From Trichostrongylus colubriformis (lineage: Eukaryota > Nematoda > Chromadorea > Rhabditida > Trichostrongylidae), in NCBI GenBank assembly GCA_963978905.1, contig OZ022256.1, positions 13,685,863 to 13,749,862 on the forward strand: 64,000 bases of DNA, read 5' to 3'. Below the pieces are notes generated by a model that was not told the DNA's origin, ran no database searches, and worked only from the letters and a program-made list of their open reading frames with translations. The stretch's first letter is position 1; each line of letters starts with the position of its first letter. Shown piece after piece: positions 1 through 12,600 of the stretch. A program made the position numbers and the translations under genes.

Positions 1-3000
1 CATTGTGTTCTCTATATCACGGGTGTTAGGTTCAAGGAGCTGAGACTTCCAGTTTACTCCAGAATCTTTCGTAATGCGAAAATTGAGATCACCCAGCCAT
101 AGTACGCACTAAATTACTTATTCATTGTACGCTTATACATAGAAATTTCGTAAAGGTTTTGGAGAATTCAAAAAAGTGAATTTTCTGGTTCTGTGAAAAG
201 CAGAGACTAATAGCAGAACAGCTTCGCAGTCACCACCTGTTAGATTGATATGATTACTGTCGAAAAGGAACTGCATGAAATCACTTACGTCAGCATGGAA
301 TATATCATCACTTCCTTTGAAACTACTCAACGTTTGAAATTTGAGCGTTTTCATCACTTTATGATAATCCTGTATCCGTTGTAAAGCTGTTGCATCTGAA
401 AAGATGGATTCGATTTTGTACCACAAACAATATCCAATACATCCATTTTTTGAAGATTGATAGCTTTTTTAGGTTGCTGCGAAGATTTATGATACGGTAC
501 AAAGAATTCACCCATAGAAGCAAATTGTGATGTATAATTATATACATATAGTAGTGATGAAAGTGCACCCATAGAAGCAAATTGTGATATATGATTATAT
601 ATAGTAGTGATGAAAGTAGGGGAGCTCAGAAATGTAACAGTAAAGAAAGAGCGAAATAAAACGGCGAACAAACCGAGAAAGATGAGCCCGTCCCCCTCCC
701 CCTTCTTTGTCGTACCCCTCTGCATCACTAGTCGAGGGTAGATTGCAGACGGGCAAGAGGCTAAATCAGTTAGCCGCGAATGTTATCCCGCCCTCGCTGG
801 CACTTTCTTCGGCAGATAAAGAGCACCTCGACTCGGACTGTCGCGGGATCATGATAAGACTCCATGCCGCGCTTTTTCAATGCGAGTTTCGCTACACGTC
901 ACCACTCTGAGGTAGAAGGATTGTTTTCAAAGAACATATATTCCCAGTTCTCACTTTCTCCTTATCCGTGCCCTTGCCTTTAATTTCCTAGAGCTTAAAG
1001 TGAATGATATTTGAAAGGACGCTAGTAATGAGACTGTTCACACGAAGAGTAATGGAAGAAATCAGTAAATTGCATGCTTCTTTCCCCTTCCGCATTCTCA
1101 GAAAGAAGTGGATTTGAGAGGTGATTGATCGCGAGAAACGATTATCCGGAAGAGAGAAAAACGATCCCGTTATTAATAAGTAAAGTAGAGCAGAGTAGCT
1201 ACGCCAAGAAAAAGAATGTGTTATTCTGTTCCTAGAAATGTTATTGGATGACTGCCATTTTTAGAGGAGCGCGTTATCCCCTGGACGGGCGGCTACGTTG
1301 CGACAAATCTTGACTTACGCTTGATACTGTAGTGACTCTTGAGTTAGAAAATTTGAAGAAACTTGCAGCTCAAGGTTCTCTAGTCGTCTCATTAATTGCG
1401 AATCAGTAAAGGTCGCAATATTAAGAATTTATCTGATACATTGGGATTATCTGTTATTAATTCTTTCAACTATTTTCGTTGAGGGTTTCGCCTTTTGAAC
1501 TCATAATTCTTCCTAATATTCGTTTTTAATGGAACGAATGCATACCTAAGTTATGAGAGCTTTGTTCCTCAAAAAAAAGACAAACAGAAGCGCAAAGCCA
1601 TTAGGCAAGCAAACAAGACGTGTTCAGTGAGCCGGGCCCAGAAACGCAGGTGCGTGCCTTTGTGACGTCGATCACAGTTTGTTATTCGATTGAATGCTGG
1701 GTGGCACAACTCAGCAAAAATGACATTTACTTTTTATGGTGAGGCAGTTAACGATTCAGAAAATGTGGTTGCTAGTTTAAAATGCATATTATATGAAATT
1801 CAAGAGATTTTGTACTTACGTGTAAGGTGGCAAGCAATGATTACAACCCAACGTTGATAAAGCCGTAAGCACACTCCGATAGCACCTTTTGTCCGAACAG
1901 GCTTTGCTAGTGCGGTGGCTGGCACGAAGTTGACGACAGGATCTGTAACTACGACAATTTACAACCTGTAAAGGATTTTGTATCCGCTCAGCATGGCTGG
2001 GCATGTAATCGTACGCGGTGGGTCGTTCGATGCTGGATACTCCGAAATACGGGAAAAAATAAATGCAGGCAATTCAAGCACGTCGGTGCAGGCTATTATA
2101 TGGGTCCAAATTATCTATTGGAAGTCATCATAAGGTGCAATTGATCCAGTGGGAGGATAAAAAAAACTGATTTGGGCAATTTAGGCGTTCTCTGAAGGCT
2201 TTTGTGTAGTTTTCATATAATACATGCATACATGCATGTATTATGTGGGAACTACACAAAAGCCTACGAAGGCATGCATGCATGAATTGCGTGAGTGGCC
2301 TATCCCAGAGAAACACCTTGCTAAGGCTTTTCTACCTATTATACTGCAACGCAGGCACTCATGAGTCGGCTTGCCCTCCTTTGACTCGTATTTGGCTCGA
2401 CTCGCTTGAGGGTTACACAAGCAATGGGATTGATGAATTATACAAATATTCAAGTGAGCGCCCCAATTAACTCAAACGACCGGGTATCGTGTAGGACTTT
2501 CTTGGATTAAAGAATTCAACTAATCTTTGTAACTTGGGCACAAAATATAACAAGTTTTGTTGCTAAGATGGTTGGCAGCTTCTTAGGTAGGGCCGTAGAA
2601 AAATGTACTGCTCTCGAAAGTGGGGTAGGGGGGGGGGGGGGACTGGTTGTATCATAAAGGTTCCTAGATGAAAATTTTATAAACGGTTGGATACGCTCAA
2701 TGTATTGAGGGTGGGAGAATCATCATTACTGCGGGTTCGATCCACCCAAAGATATGCGTAATTCCCACCGGTTCCTATCTATTTCTATGGAATCTTCCAA
2801 GAAACGAACCTGTCGCAAAACGTGTATGCGTTTTTCGAATAAAAACAAATATCATTTGACTCCAGACTCGATAGGAGAAATAGGTGTTATGAGTATTCCG
2901 TAAAGGTTTCATGAGAATCGCCAAGGCATCTTCATGAAATGTTCTAAATATAATTTGTTGTAGTATATTTAATTGTGATATAATGTGTAATAGTGATCCG

Positions 3001-5016
3001 TGGAATCGTAGCTAAATTTCCTTTGTTTATATTATAGACTCGATGTTATGTACTTTTTATTTGACGTCAAACGTTTGTCATGAAGAAACATACTCTAAGA
3101 GAAAGCAATGCAAAAAAATCGATTTTTTTCTGCTTTCTTCCGTTCTTTTTCATTCTTCTCGCCCTTCATGTTTGTTTTGCCCGTCCGGTTAACGGCAAGG
3201 GGGTGATCCCACCTAACTGCAAAAATTTTTTCTGTTTGACTTGTTCAGAGTTTTTTGGGAACTGAACTTAATGTATGACGCTATGGGCAGGTGAATGCTT
3301 AATACACGGCTTAATCGAATTGAATTGAAGGTGACGGATGCCTTTATCGTGCTGTTTCAATTTATTTCATCTGAGAGATATTATCCACATTAATTTTTCA
3401 ACTGTATGAAAATATAGGGACAATTTAAGAGGACCAGTGCCAGTGATTTCTTGATTTTTCGCACTCCCGTTCCCACTCGAAGATCTTATTCCACCTTTAG
3501 GAAACCCTTCAGTTATTGAGCGGAAATATTACTCCCTTAATGAAAAAAATGCACATAACAGGGGGACCATAGATGAGATTCAATGCATTGGACGGGTCAT
3601 AAGAGAGACATAAAATCGAACATAAGACGAACGTAAAATCTCTTTCGATCCGATCTGCGTGTTATTTTGAATATGCGATTTAATGTGCGTAAAAGATGTT
3701 TTATTCATGAGTAAAACGGCGGTATGGACCTTATAGTAGCGCTTAACCTAATTTAAAAGTATCATATGAATTTTGAAAAAGTGGAGAAGTTAAAAAACGA
3801 ACGATGTTGACGGTGGTAGCTCTTGAAGAGCGACGATGATGACATCTTCTAACTGATTCTCGGAGATGTGCTCCAGATGATCGGCTAAGAGATCCAAGAG
3901 TTTGACGGGCTAAATATACGGCATTCGGTCTTTTTTTTTTGGAATAATATCAATATAAAAGTTGTGAAATAAGGGGTTAGTTTGAGGTTAAGTCGTGCGG
4001 TTTGTGAAGCTTTTGGCGAGTGTCCTCTTCCACTTTAGCAATCGTTGATATGGATCAATAGCGCAGGAGAAGCTGCGCGGGATGGAGGGGGGATTCGGTG
4101 CGCTCATGCATAACGTAATGCAGCGGTTCTGGATTCCGCTTAAAACAAGTAGCAAATAGGTATTTCTTTGCTTGTTAAGCTTGCATGCAATAGCAATTTG
4201 GATCCACTTGCTAACAATCGAGTGTTTTGCTGGAAGGCATTTTTCCATTTCCGGGATTAACGATTCATGTATTCATGAGATGTGTTGGGAAAGGATGCAT
4301 GTGAAAATAAAGAGTTGAAGCCATTCAGATGTATTGTAGAAGCTTCTCCCGCGCCGGGATTTCCCATGCTAAAGAGGCGTAAACTTCTTCTGATGAGATT
4401 TCTCAAATATGAAGAGGTCTATCGGGTAGTTGCTAGATTCTCCAGAAAATCTGAATGTCATGGCGAAAACTCGTACCTTCTCGTTGATATTCCATGTAAT
4501 TAAACGTATGCTTAGCTTTCGATCGGCTAGCTTAGCGATGTTGTCTTCAGATGGGATCCGAACGTTGCCGAACCCGACCACTGTACCCCTGGAAGTGGAT
4601 TTAGGGTAAATGTAAGTCAGTCAGTTGTAGAAGGTGACCTGGTAACGAAAATATGGGAAACGAAGGTTGTTTATAAAAGGGCATACTTACTCGGACGTGT
4701 CGTTGTCGAGAGTGTACTTCCATATATGGTCATCGATTTCTGAGTCTGAAATGCGAGGATTTGGAGGACTGCGGAGTTGTGCTCTTAAGCTGTTGAAGAC
4801 GCGAACATGGAAAAAACCTTATAACTGGTGAAAAGCGGACCCACATCGTCGTCCTGTGTTCCATGGTGTTTTGCCTTGTGACGTATTGTGAGAACGAGTG
4901 TTGTTGACCGCCGTTGCCGTCTCTGGTGACGGCGAACGTTTAGTGATAGTAGTGGTGTTTGTTGGACGGGGATCGACCGGATAAGCGGTTGACTGAGCCG
5001 TCGTTTCGGCGGACAT
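1..5016 (-). CDS. inpp-1: Inositol polyphosphate 5-phosphatase, inpp-1-like, partial (eight exons, C-terminus beyond left edge)
   Basis: Removes the 5-phosphate from phosphoinositides or inositol phosphates. Exons, minus strand, in order: 5016-4845, 4745-4691, 4588-4477, 3909-3803, 2943-2810, 1942-1820, 395-289, 108-1. Every junction has GT..AG borders and compatible phase. The first about 57 residues are Ser/Thr/Pro-rich with no recognised domain. The catalytic fold starts at LITWNINEK (exon 3), then VIIVALQEL (exon 4), VWSQMIFVFIRK (exon 5), KPVRTKGAIGVCLRLYQ and IIACHLTH (exon 6), RIQDYHKVMKTL (exon 7) and VLWLGDLNFRI (exon 8). The last is the first signature of the 5-phosphatase family (WxGDxNxR). 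The second signature (PxWCDRxL) would lie off the left edge. Exon 1 is least certain: it uses a GTGGGT donor and the ATG at 5016; an upstream in-frame ATG exists. Two donors are GTTCGT, one each at the ends of exons 4 and 5. Introns carry repeats at 511-985. The symbol is by similarity to C. elegans. Confidence 0.88.
511..617. repeat. Tandem duplication, about 55 bp, in 5-phosphatase intron
   Basis: Two adjacent near-identical copies (511-564 and 568-617) both start CCCATAGAAGCAAATTGTGA and end in TAGTAGTGATGAAAGT. They lie in the intron between exons 6 and 7 of the 5-phosphatase gene. Confidence 0.85.
625..985 (+). repeat. Dispersed repeat family A, copy 1
   Basis: About 350 bp similar along its length, same orientation, to 10375-10705. 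Shared landmarks in order: CTCAGnAATGTnACAGTAAA, ACCCCTCTGC, GTAGAnTGCAGACGGG, GCTTTTTCAATG, GAGTTTCGC and a CTTATCC/CTTACCCC end. Both copies lie inside introns. No coding capacity was recognised. It could be a SINE or a non-autonomous DNA element; no terminal inverted repeat was found. Confidence 0.75.
2196..2265. repeat. Long imperfect hairpin, 33-bp arms
   Basis: The arms read AGGCTTTTGTGTAGTT...TACATGCAT and ATGCATGTA...AACTACACAAAAGCCT with only a few mismatches and almost no loop. It sits in the intron between exons 5 and 6 of the 5-phosphatase gene. It is probably a tiny foldback element. Confidence 0.8.
2629..2641. repeat. Poly-G tract
   Basis: A run of 13 G residues in the 5-phosphatase intron between exons 5 and 6. 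Similar G runs occur near 12516, 34837, 61679, 62038 and 62339, all outside supported exons. Confidence 0.9.
3080..3265 (+). CDS. Possible small secreted peptide (61 codons), antisense in an intron
   Basis: The ORF starts with charged residues, then a strongly hydrophobic stretch (residues about 15-33, rich in Phe, Leu and Ile), then an ARP cleavage-like site. A short tail follows with cysteines at CKNFFCLTC. This has the shape of a signal peptide plus a small cysteine peptide. It lies opposite the intron between exons 4 and 5 of the 5-phosphatase gene. No family was recognised. T-rich intron DNA can produce hydrophobic ORFs by chance, so this is weak. Confidence 0.2.
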   Translation: MKKHTLRESNAKKSIFFCFLPFFFILLALHVCFARPVNGKGVIPPNCKNFFCLTCSEFFGN

Positions 5017-6034
5017 CAGAACGACGACCGCGGCGGCGCAATGTTGCGGCGATTCACACAGCGCAGAGCAAGTATTGGCTGAATGCCAGTGAGCGATGTG
5101 GGCGGTGTTGCTAGGACGACGAACGCGGCTGAGCGGCGACGGCGACGATGAACGCTGGAATACCGCCGCTCGAAACAATGGGAATCGGATGAGCGCGTCA
5201 CAACGTAATCAAGTGCAACTGGAATTGAAATGCACGCACAGGGCAATGCTGCATTAATGAGGAAAAGATATTGTGACTAGAATGTTCACAATCGATTACC
5301 TTGAGCGCAGGTGGCTAGACTCCCCTTGGTGAATCGGTCTGATTATTACACCGACATCGGTTACCGCTGTTGTACTTGTAACCGGTTTGCGAAAGCTGTG
5401 GTTGACAACAATCAATTAGCCCGTGGACACTTCCGTTCCCACGAGAAAGAAAAGATCAGAAACAGATCTAGAGCGTAGTTCCATTAAGAGTCACCAAAGA
5501 CGGGCAAAAACTAGTGGATAGCTTTTTTAATGCAAATCCTACATATTGTCACAGAACTGATGAAGCGAACACGAAAATGGTTAACGATAACTTCGCCAGG
5601 CGAGCGTTTCGCTGACGTTATCGCAAAGACTGGTTCGATTGATCGCCATTTTTACGATGATTTTGAATCATCACCGAGTTTAATGTCCTTTTTCGCAAAC
5701 AAATCGAAAGCGACATGATTGCATTAGTTGAACTGAGGCCTTCTAAGCGATTGTGACTTTTGGCCAAGACTTCCGCTTTTTCATTTATTTGGGCTATTAC
5801 ATCAGTTTTAGATGCACCGGCTTTTCGGATGCTCTGGTTCAGCGTACAAGCTAGGCTATTAGGGCGTTATGACGTTACCAAATTTTGCACCTACTCGAAT
5901 GAAAAATTTATTACGTGACGTCATCAGTAGATTATGAGAGCGGGCAGTTTGGGTTGATTTTTAAATCGTCATTGGTATCTTTTGCATCACTGGTGGGTGT
6001 TTTGGCATTTTATGACTCTGTCAAGGTAGAGGTG

Positions 6035-6210
6035 CTGCAGTGGCAAGTGGCGCCACTCCCGCTCTCGTATCCGGGATATGATACTCTGGACCGATTCCCG
6101 TAGGCCAACCAAGCTTCCTGCCGTCCAGGGTCGACAATATGGTATCATACTTGTATAGGGGGATAAAAACACTGGCTTCACAAGGGCTGGCCTCAATTCA
6201 TTGCTAGGCC
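6035..6210 (+). repeat. SINE-like family B, diverged copy
   Basis: Matches the core of the copies at 8868 and 49447 in order: GTAGGCCAACCAAGC, TTCCTGCCGTCC, GGATAAAAACACTGGCTT, GGGCTGGCC. It is diverged and its 5' head is poorly preserved. Confidence 0.55.
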
Positions 6211-8867
6211 GGTTTCAAATTCCAATGCACTGCATTTTACTCGTAGAGCGCGTAGCGTATTCCTGGAACGGCTTTGTTGGAGTTTCATTATTTCTATCAC
6301 TTTTTAGGGCTAAAAGTTTGGCGTAACGTGTTACACTTAAAATTTAAATGACGGTTACACGAGCTAGATCACTGTACTTTGTGTTAGCGCAATGGGATTT
6401 GGAAGAGTGCTAGTAATCAGCCATCTGTCCTATTTTTATAAGGACTGGAAAAACAGATTATGCAAGACAACAAGAAAAGCTGTCCCATCAGTAGGATTTC
6501 ATGGAAGAAGCCGCCGGATCATTTGCTAAAAAATGTTGTACTTTGTCTGTTTACATTCCTTTTCCTCTAGTCCCAGTCGCAGAGTGATAAACAAAGTACA
6601 GTTTCAGTTTATTCTTTACAATACTGTTTGAACAGCTTCTTTTACGATGTATCAGATTAACGTGAATTGATTACTGGTCAGTGAATCCGACTTTTTCGAA
6701 GTGCTATGAGCAGACGAAATCCATACCGTTGACTTATCGGTGTGAAATACTGCGTGCACAAGCTTATTTGGCGTTTTGTATAATTTGTATGATTAAAAAA
6801 AGATGATTTCAAGGTGGCTAGCAAGTATTGGTTTTCTCCCCACTTTTCTTTTTGAATACCGTCTTACTCCTCTGTTGGTGCTTAGTAACAAGCTCTGCGG
6901 TAGATTGGAAATCTGTTCGGTTTCCTTTTGTGAGCGGCAGAATAGGTTGGATGATATCCGTTGAAATTGTTGGGTTTGAGGGACACGCCCAGGTTTCCTT
7001 ACAAGGTTTCTATTTTCCTCACCACTTTGCGCTATGTTCACATATGAGCGCATTTGGGCTGTGCATGAGCACTGCACACCACGGAATCGCGTGGTTCCGG
7101 TCGATACGTTAGGTTAAGGTGTGTCGGAAACGGCTAGCCAAAGGAGTATTGGGGAGAAGGGGGTTTCATAGGTTTTTTTTTAATATCTCTTAATTTTCCT
7201 TTATTCCCTTTTGTAACTGTCTCACTGACTTGAATCTCTACCATCACGTTCATCAGTCTGTTAAGCTGCGTATACAGCGTTTCCAGGGAACCTGATCAGC
7301 AGATCATGGTACCATGTTTTTAGGGACGGGAAGTGATTGATAATGAATACAGTTTTCTGCTCTTGAATCGCTGCAGGAGAAGTTTACACTAAGGAAGTAA
7401 CCCAATTTTGAAACTTGTAAAGGTAATGAGATCTAAGGAATATCCGAGTATAGCCGAATTCCGTTTTTATTGGTGCTGTACTGATGTTATTACACTGCGA
7501 GCTCGTCGAAGGAGGCGAAATTCATATAAAAATCCTAAATATAAGCGGCTAGGTGTATGTTGGCGTGTCTGTGTGTTTGGCCGGAAATTCATTACTCACA
7601 CATCAGCAATCACAGAAACCTGATTTCTTGAGTGTCATGAGGCGTGGTAGGGGAAAATCAGTGGTGGGTGATAAAATGATACTAAGTGATAAACAAAGGT
7701 TTACCTCAGACTTGGTTTATAACGGAAGGGAGGGTGTGCCACCATGTGTTTGGTAGACTTCTCCCGAAGTCAGGGAAGAGTCAGAGAACTTTTTATAAGT
7801 GTATTTTAGCTATTTTGAATCCAACTGTTTTCTGCAATTCCTATAAGGTGTTAAGGTTTTTTGGATTTGTTTTGAGTTTCTTCTCAATATGTTTGGTGAA
7901 GTTAATTCTTTCCGATTTGGCGAAAACTGAGTTAGATTTCGAGTGCCGTTATTACTCAACTATTTTAAATAGTCATGGTTTCCATGGTTTCTCGAAAATG
8001 TTATCAGCAAGCGAGGATCGAGTCTTCATATTCTGCATCGGTACATAGTTACATCGTGTGGTACGCGCAGTACTATGCGCTGGCAAAGCTGGTTTGAATA
8101 TATCTGGCACTGGACGGCGTCAAAGAATGAGATAGTGGATGAATTTTTACTTATAGAATATGCTGTGGAATGCGCTAGCATGAATTTCATAGTGAAGTAA
8201 GTGTAATAGTTTGCACTTGTAAGCACTACATAGAGAAGTTCAACCTGTTTCTGAAAAAAAAAATTATGCAAAATTATGCACTGATTGAAAGCTTCAAGGT
8301 TTCCCCCCGAAGAATCATTTCTAACAAAATTGAGAACAGTCGAGCTGGCTGGCTGCCTCTTTTGTCAAATATTCATTTCAAATGAATCAGCGCCCCCACA
8401 CAGTTGTGAATGTTCAGATTCCAAAAGAAAGGGGCAGTGATAAATAGCAGTGCAATTGTACGTTAGGTCAGAAATCAGGTATGGGTCGCACTAGCCCAAG
8501 ACAGCCATGTTTCCACTTGACCCCTCAAGTCCCTGAGTAGACAAATTCACAAGCTTGCAAGCAAATATTCAATTTTTACATACCTCATGTAAACTCGAAC
8601 AAATATTTTATGTTCTTTATTTTATGTGTTTGATCTTTATTTATTCTACTTCTATTGAGTCTTCAGTTTATTTTTTTAAATTTTAGCTTCAGTTGCTTTG
8701 AATTGTAGTGAGCTGACAGTATTGGGAATAGCCGAATTTCCGATGTTACCCTATGCATAGCAGGATTAAGTTCGCGTGAGCATGCTCAGCTGAGCAGGTG
8801 AAAGCTCGTGAGAGTACGATTTTTGTGGTGTTTCCGGTTCGTGGAGTTCTTGTTGTCAGGCGAAGGT

Positions 8868-9115
8868 AGCGTAACGGTAGGTGGCGCACACACCCACTCT
8901 CGTGATGCGGAGATGAAATCCCGCATTAGTGTCCGCCCAGGCCATCTTACCATCTTTACGGGGCGATGAATGGATGTAACACTCGTGTGCTGGCAAAGCC
9001 TTGATTCGTTCATGGGCTGGGCCCGTAAGTCATTGTATAGGCCCCGCATTCAACTGCCCTCTAATTTCGGGTGGATAAGATGCATGGCGCATCCCACATT
9101 GATCGATGCTTCGTT
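8868..9115 (+). repeat. SINE-like family B, copy with tRNA-like head
   Basis: The head GGTAGCGTAACGGTAGGTGG resembles a pol III A box, and GCGGAGATGAAATCCCGC resembles a B box. These are followed by GTCCGCCCAGGCCA, a GCCCGTAAGTCATTGTATAGG core and a GGCGCATCCCACA tail. The same order is seen at 49447-49702 and, inverted, at 48966-49173. This arrangement suggests a tRNA-derived SINE. Confidence 0.65.
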
Positions 9116-9689
9116 ATGCACCATTGGTTTTTGTGAAAACGATAAGCTTGGATTAGTTCCAGCCTTGTTTTTGTTTTATCATGGCAACGATATAACGCGG
9201 CCAGAAGCTCTTCACCGCGGATGTGTACCCTCATGTCGGAGCTCGTGATGCGGCGTGCACTGCGCGACGTTTGCGCGCGCAAATGGCTGCCTTCGGTTTG
9301 AATTGCGTGTAATTGCGTACGAAGGCCGAGGGCCGTATCTGCGTCTTTCTTTCATATTTCGCCGCTATATCGAGCTTGTTTTTGAATTGTTTTCATCTCA
9401 GTAGACAGAATTCTGGTAAATTCAGTTGAGTTTAGACGTTCTCAGTCTGTCTTCCGTCGATGATAGCGTTTTGCTTGCATTCATTCCATGTTCTGTCCTC
9501 TGCATTATCCTTATACATATTGGTAGTGGCCAAAAATACATGCGGTTTTGAATGAATGAGAATGGATACATGGTGCACCCCAAAATGATTCACCCACGCC
9601 ACTTATTCTTGCTTCTTTTTTTATATCAACTTTGATATGAACTTTACTAAGCACCCAGCTCTGCCTTATGTAAGGTAATTGATTTCCAG

Positions 9690-12600
9690 GTGCTCGCTAT
9701 GGTCCTTCTCTGATGCCAGGCGGAAATCCTGAAGCATGGCCGCACCTCAAACATATTTTCCAGTCGATTTCCGCAAAAAGCGAAGGCGAGCCGTGTTGCG
9801 ACTGGGTGCGTGATGGATTAAATTTTTCGTATCATCATGGTTGTCCTGAAGGCAAATATTTCCCTTCAGGTGGGTAATGCTGGTGCAGGGCATTTCGTGA
9901 AAATGGTCCATAATGGAATTGAATACGGTGATATGCAGCTCATTGCGGAATCATACGATCTGCTGCTGGAAGGGGTGGGACTCAACTATGACCAGATGGC
10001 CGAGGTGAAGTATAAGGCATATACAACAATTCATCTCGAGCTATTGTGTATAGCTGAGATTCACAGGTTATGGAAGAGTGGAATCATGGAGAACTGGACT
10101 CATTCCTCATCGAAATTACCGCAAGAATACTGAAATTCAAGGATGAGAAGGGCGAACCGATTCTGCCAAAGATTCGCGACTGCGCTGGTCAGGTAAGAAT
10201 GTTATCCATAGTACCTGGAACTATTTGAATCGCTCGATAAATTAGAGGTATTCGATATGGTTTGTTGACGATTCTGTGGGTCTAATCTCGTATCTCGGTG
10301 AAGGATTGGCCTCAAGCATTTTTTGAAGACACCGGGGGTAAATTCGGCAAACTGTGGAATATGGAAGTAAGGATGCTCAGCAATGTGACAGTAAAAAGAA
10401 GACGAAAGGAAACGGGGGATCTTGCACCCCTCTGCCTCTGTAGCCGAGGTAGACTGCAGACGGGAGGAGAGGCTGAATCATCCGGCCACGATCGTTGATC
10501 CGCCTTAGCTGGCAACTCACCCAGCTGCAGGACTATAGAAGAACACGTTATAAGACCTGCTGCGAAATCGTTATAAGACTCCAAGCCGTGCTTTTTCAAT
10601 GGGAGTTTCGCCACACTTTACCTCTTTCGAAGGAGAATGTTTGTTCCAGAGAAGATGTATTCGCACTTGTCAGTGTTCCCTTACCCCTCGCCGTGCCGTG
10701 AACGATTTTCTGTAGTCGATTTCCTTTAATAATGTAGATAGGCTATGCATTTGAGAAATGAGCTATGGCTTCCGGATTAGTTCAGGGTTTTCCTCCGGTA
10801 TTCCTGCCTTCGATGTAGAAATGCCACCGGAGTGTTTTCATTTCTGATCAGTGACTAACCATAATGCCGTTTCATTTCTGGATAAGCATTTCTGTTTTTG
10901 TTGTTTATGTAGATTTAGTTTTTTTTTACTTTTAAAAGAAACAAGGGGTGGATGTGGTTTGGCAGGAAGAGGGAAGACACGATTTGCCGTTAGGCAACAC
11001 CGCTCTTGCGGGCGTATTTTTTAACCACCTGGGCTCTCCCAGATTTGTTCTCCCAGAAACGCCATCTCAAAGGGGCTTGACAGCCTTGTCAGCAACCTCC
11101 CAAGGTGTGACGGCAAGCGTGTCTCCCCCTTGAGCCTTATTGACCTGAAATAAAATGGTGGGATGCTAAGAATGAATGTAGAGATATTGATTAGTGTGGA
11201 GAGGGAAAAAATAGGATATACCTTTGCAAAGACCTCGCTCCCTCGCTCAGCCCGTTGGTTTCGCAAGTGGAGTATAGTGATCTGGAGCTGTGATACATAG
11301 AGGTTACGAGCTCGCGTCGTTGTATGCTGGGAAGCTCGTGGGGTACTGTAGGGCCTCGTAAAGTAGCTTCAAACGCCTCCTTCTTATGCTACAAACAGCG
11401 GAACCCTAAAAAGCATGTATTGTGAGCTAGTATTACTTGGTGGATAGTCAACTTGTCGTAGCCGCAGCCTTTGATCTTTTCATATCAATGGGGAGGTGCA
11501 TTAGTCAATTGTGAATTTCCATGTTATGTTTCTTGCTTCGAGAATTGGATAAGTATTTTAGTCAAATGCAACACCCGTGATATATCCCATAGCGACAATC
11601 ACTACTGATTTCAGAAAGGAACTGGAAAATGGACATGCTTCGCTGCCCAGGAATATGGAATACCCGTAACGATCATAGGTAAGCAACCATTTTTTCGATA
11701 GTGCTGGCTTTCACACTTTCTGATTTCGGAACTGCGGCTGGTAGATTTCAATTTGTTTTCGCATTTAAGAGGGGATATGTTGCGAACATATCTCTTGCAA
11801 TTGCCCTATTGGGTTGAGTCATATAGTAACATTGTGCTCCGGTGTTTCGTTAGGCTAAAAGTGCGGAAAGTGTTGTGACAGTCGCTGACCTTTTTCCATA
11901 ATAGGGAATGTTGCAGTGTCAGGTATGTATTTCATTTCAGGTGAAGCAGTATTTGCGAGATGTTTGTCAGCTCTGAAAGATGAGAGGGTGGTGGCTTCCA
12001 CTCGCCTTGAAAAACCTCATCTGAATCGTGATGAAGTGATTCCTGACAAGAGAGACTTTATCAAGCACATCAGCAAGGTGAATATGTGGTTGATTTGAGA
12101 TTATACAAGTGTTTAGAATTTCATAGAAAATCAGTTAGTACCTTGCAGAACAAAATCCGGTAGGAGGACTACAGAATTCGTTTGCTACCATGTAGTAAAT
12201 ATGATGTTTTCTTGATGAATCTACCCAGTGGGGGTCATCAAGACCATTCGTCTTGTCGGTTTCCCAGACATCCGTCTTCCTTTCGTTGATCCCTCGCTTT
12301 CTCACCTTTCGTCACATTCCCCTTTCACTCGGCTATGCCTTCATTTTCGTAAAACTACGCCCCTTGCATCCGCTTATGCAGCACGACGCTTTAGAGACAC
12401 CTGGAGGGCTAGGAAGGGAAGCGTTGAACCGGAAGGAAAACGAACATTTGAGCTCAGAAGAGATAATTTGTCGCGAAACTCGCCTTGAAAACCATTCCCT
12501 GGGGGTGTGGAGGAGGGGGGGGGGGGGCTCTCGCAATTTTATCCCCCTTCACCTCGAACTGCACGCTTCAGTGGTCGATTTCCTGCTGGCGGTGGGCAAA

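Larger units (their letters stand above)
5017..9689. other. Intergenic stretch between two divergent genes; no exon recognised
   Basis: This lies between the start of the 5-phosphatase (minus) and the first visible 6PGD exon (plus). It should hold promoters for both genes and the missing 5' exons of 6PGD. I searched the plus strand for the Rossmann start, the DGGNSE region and the GCGVSGG region and found none. Positions 5017-5230 are GC-rich next to the 5-phosphatase start. SINE-like pieces lie at 6035-6210 and 8868-9115. A transposon end (GTGGCCAAAAATACATGCGG) lies near 9524 and resembles the MITE at 14612. Confidence 0.6.
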
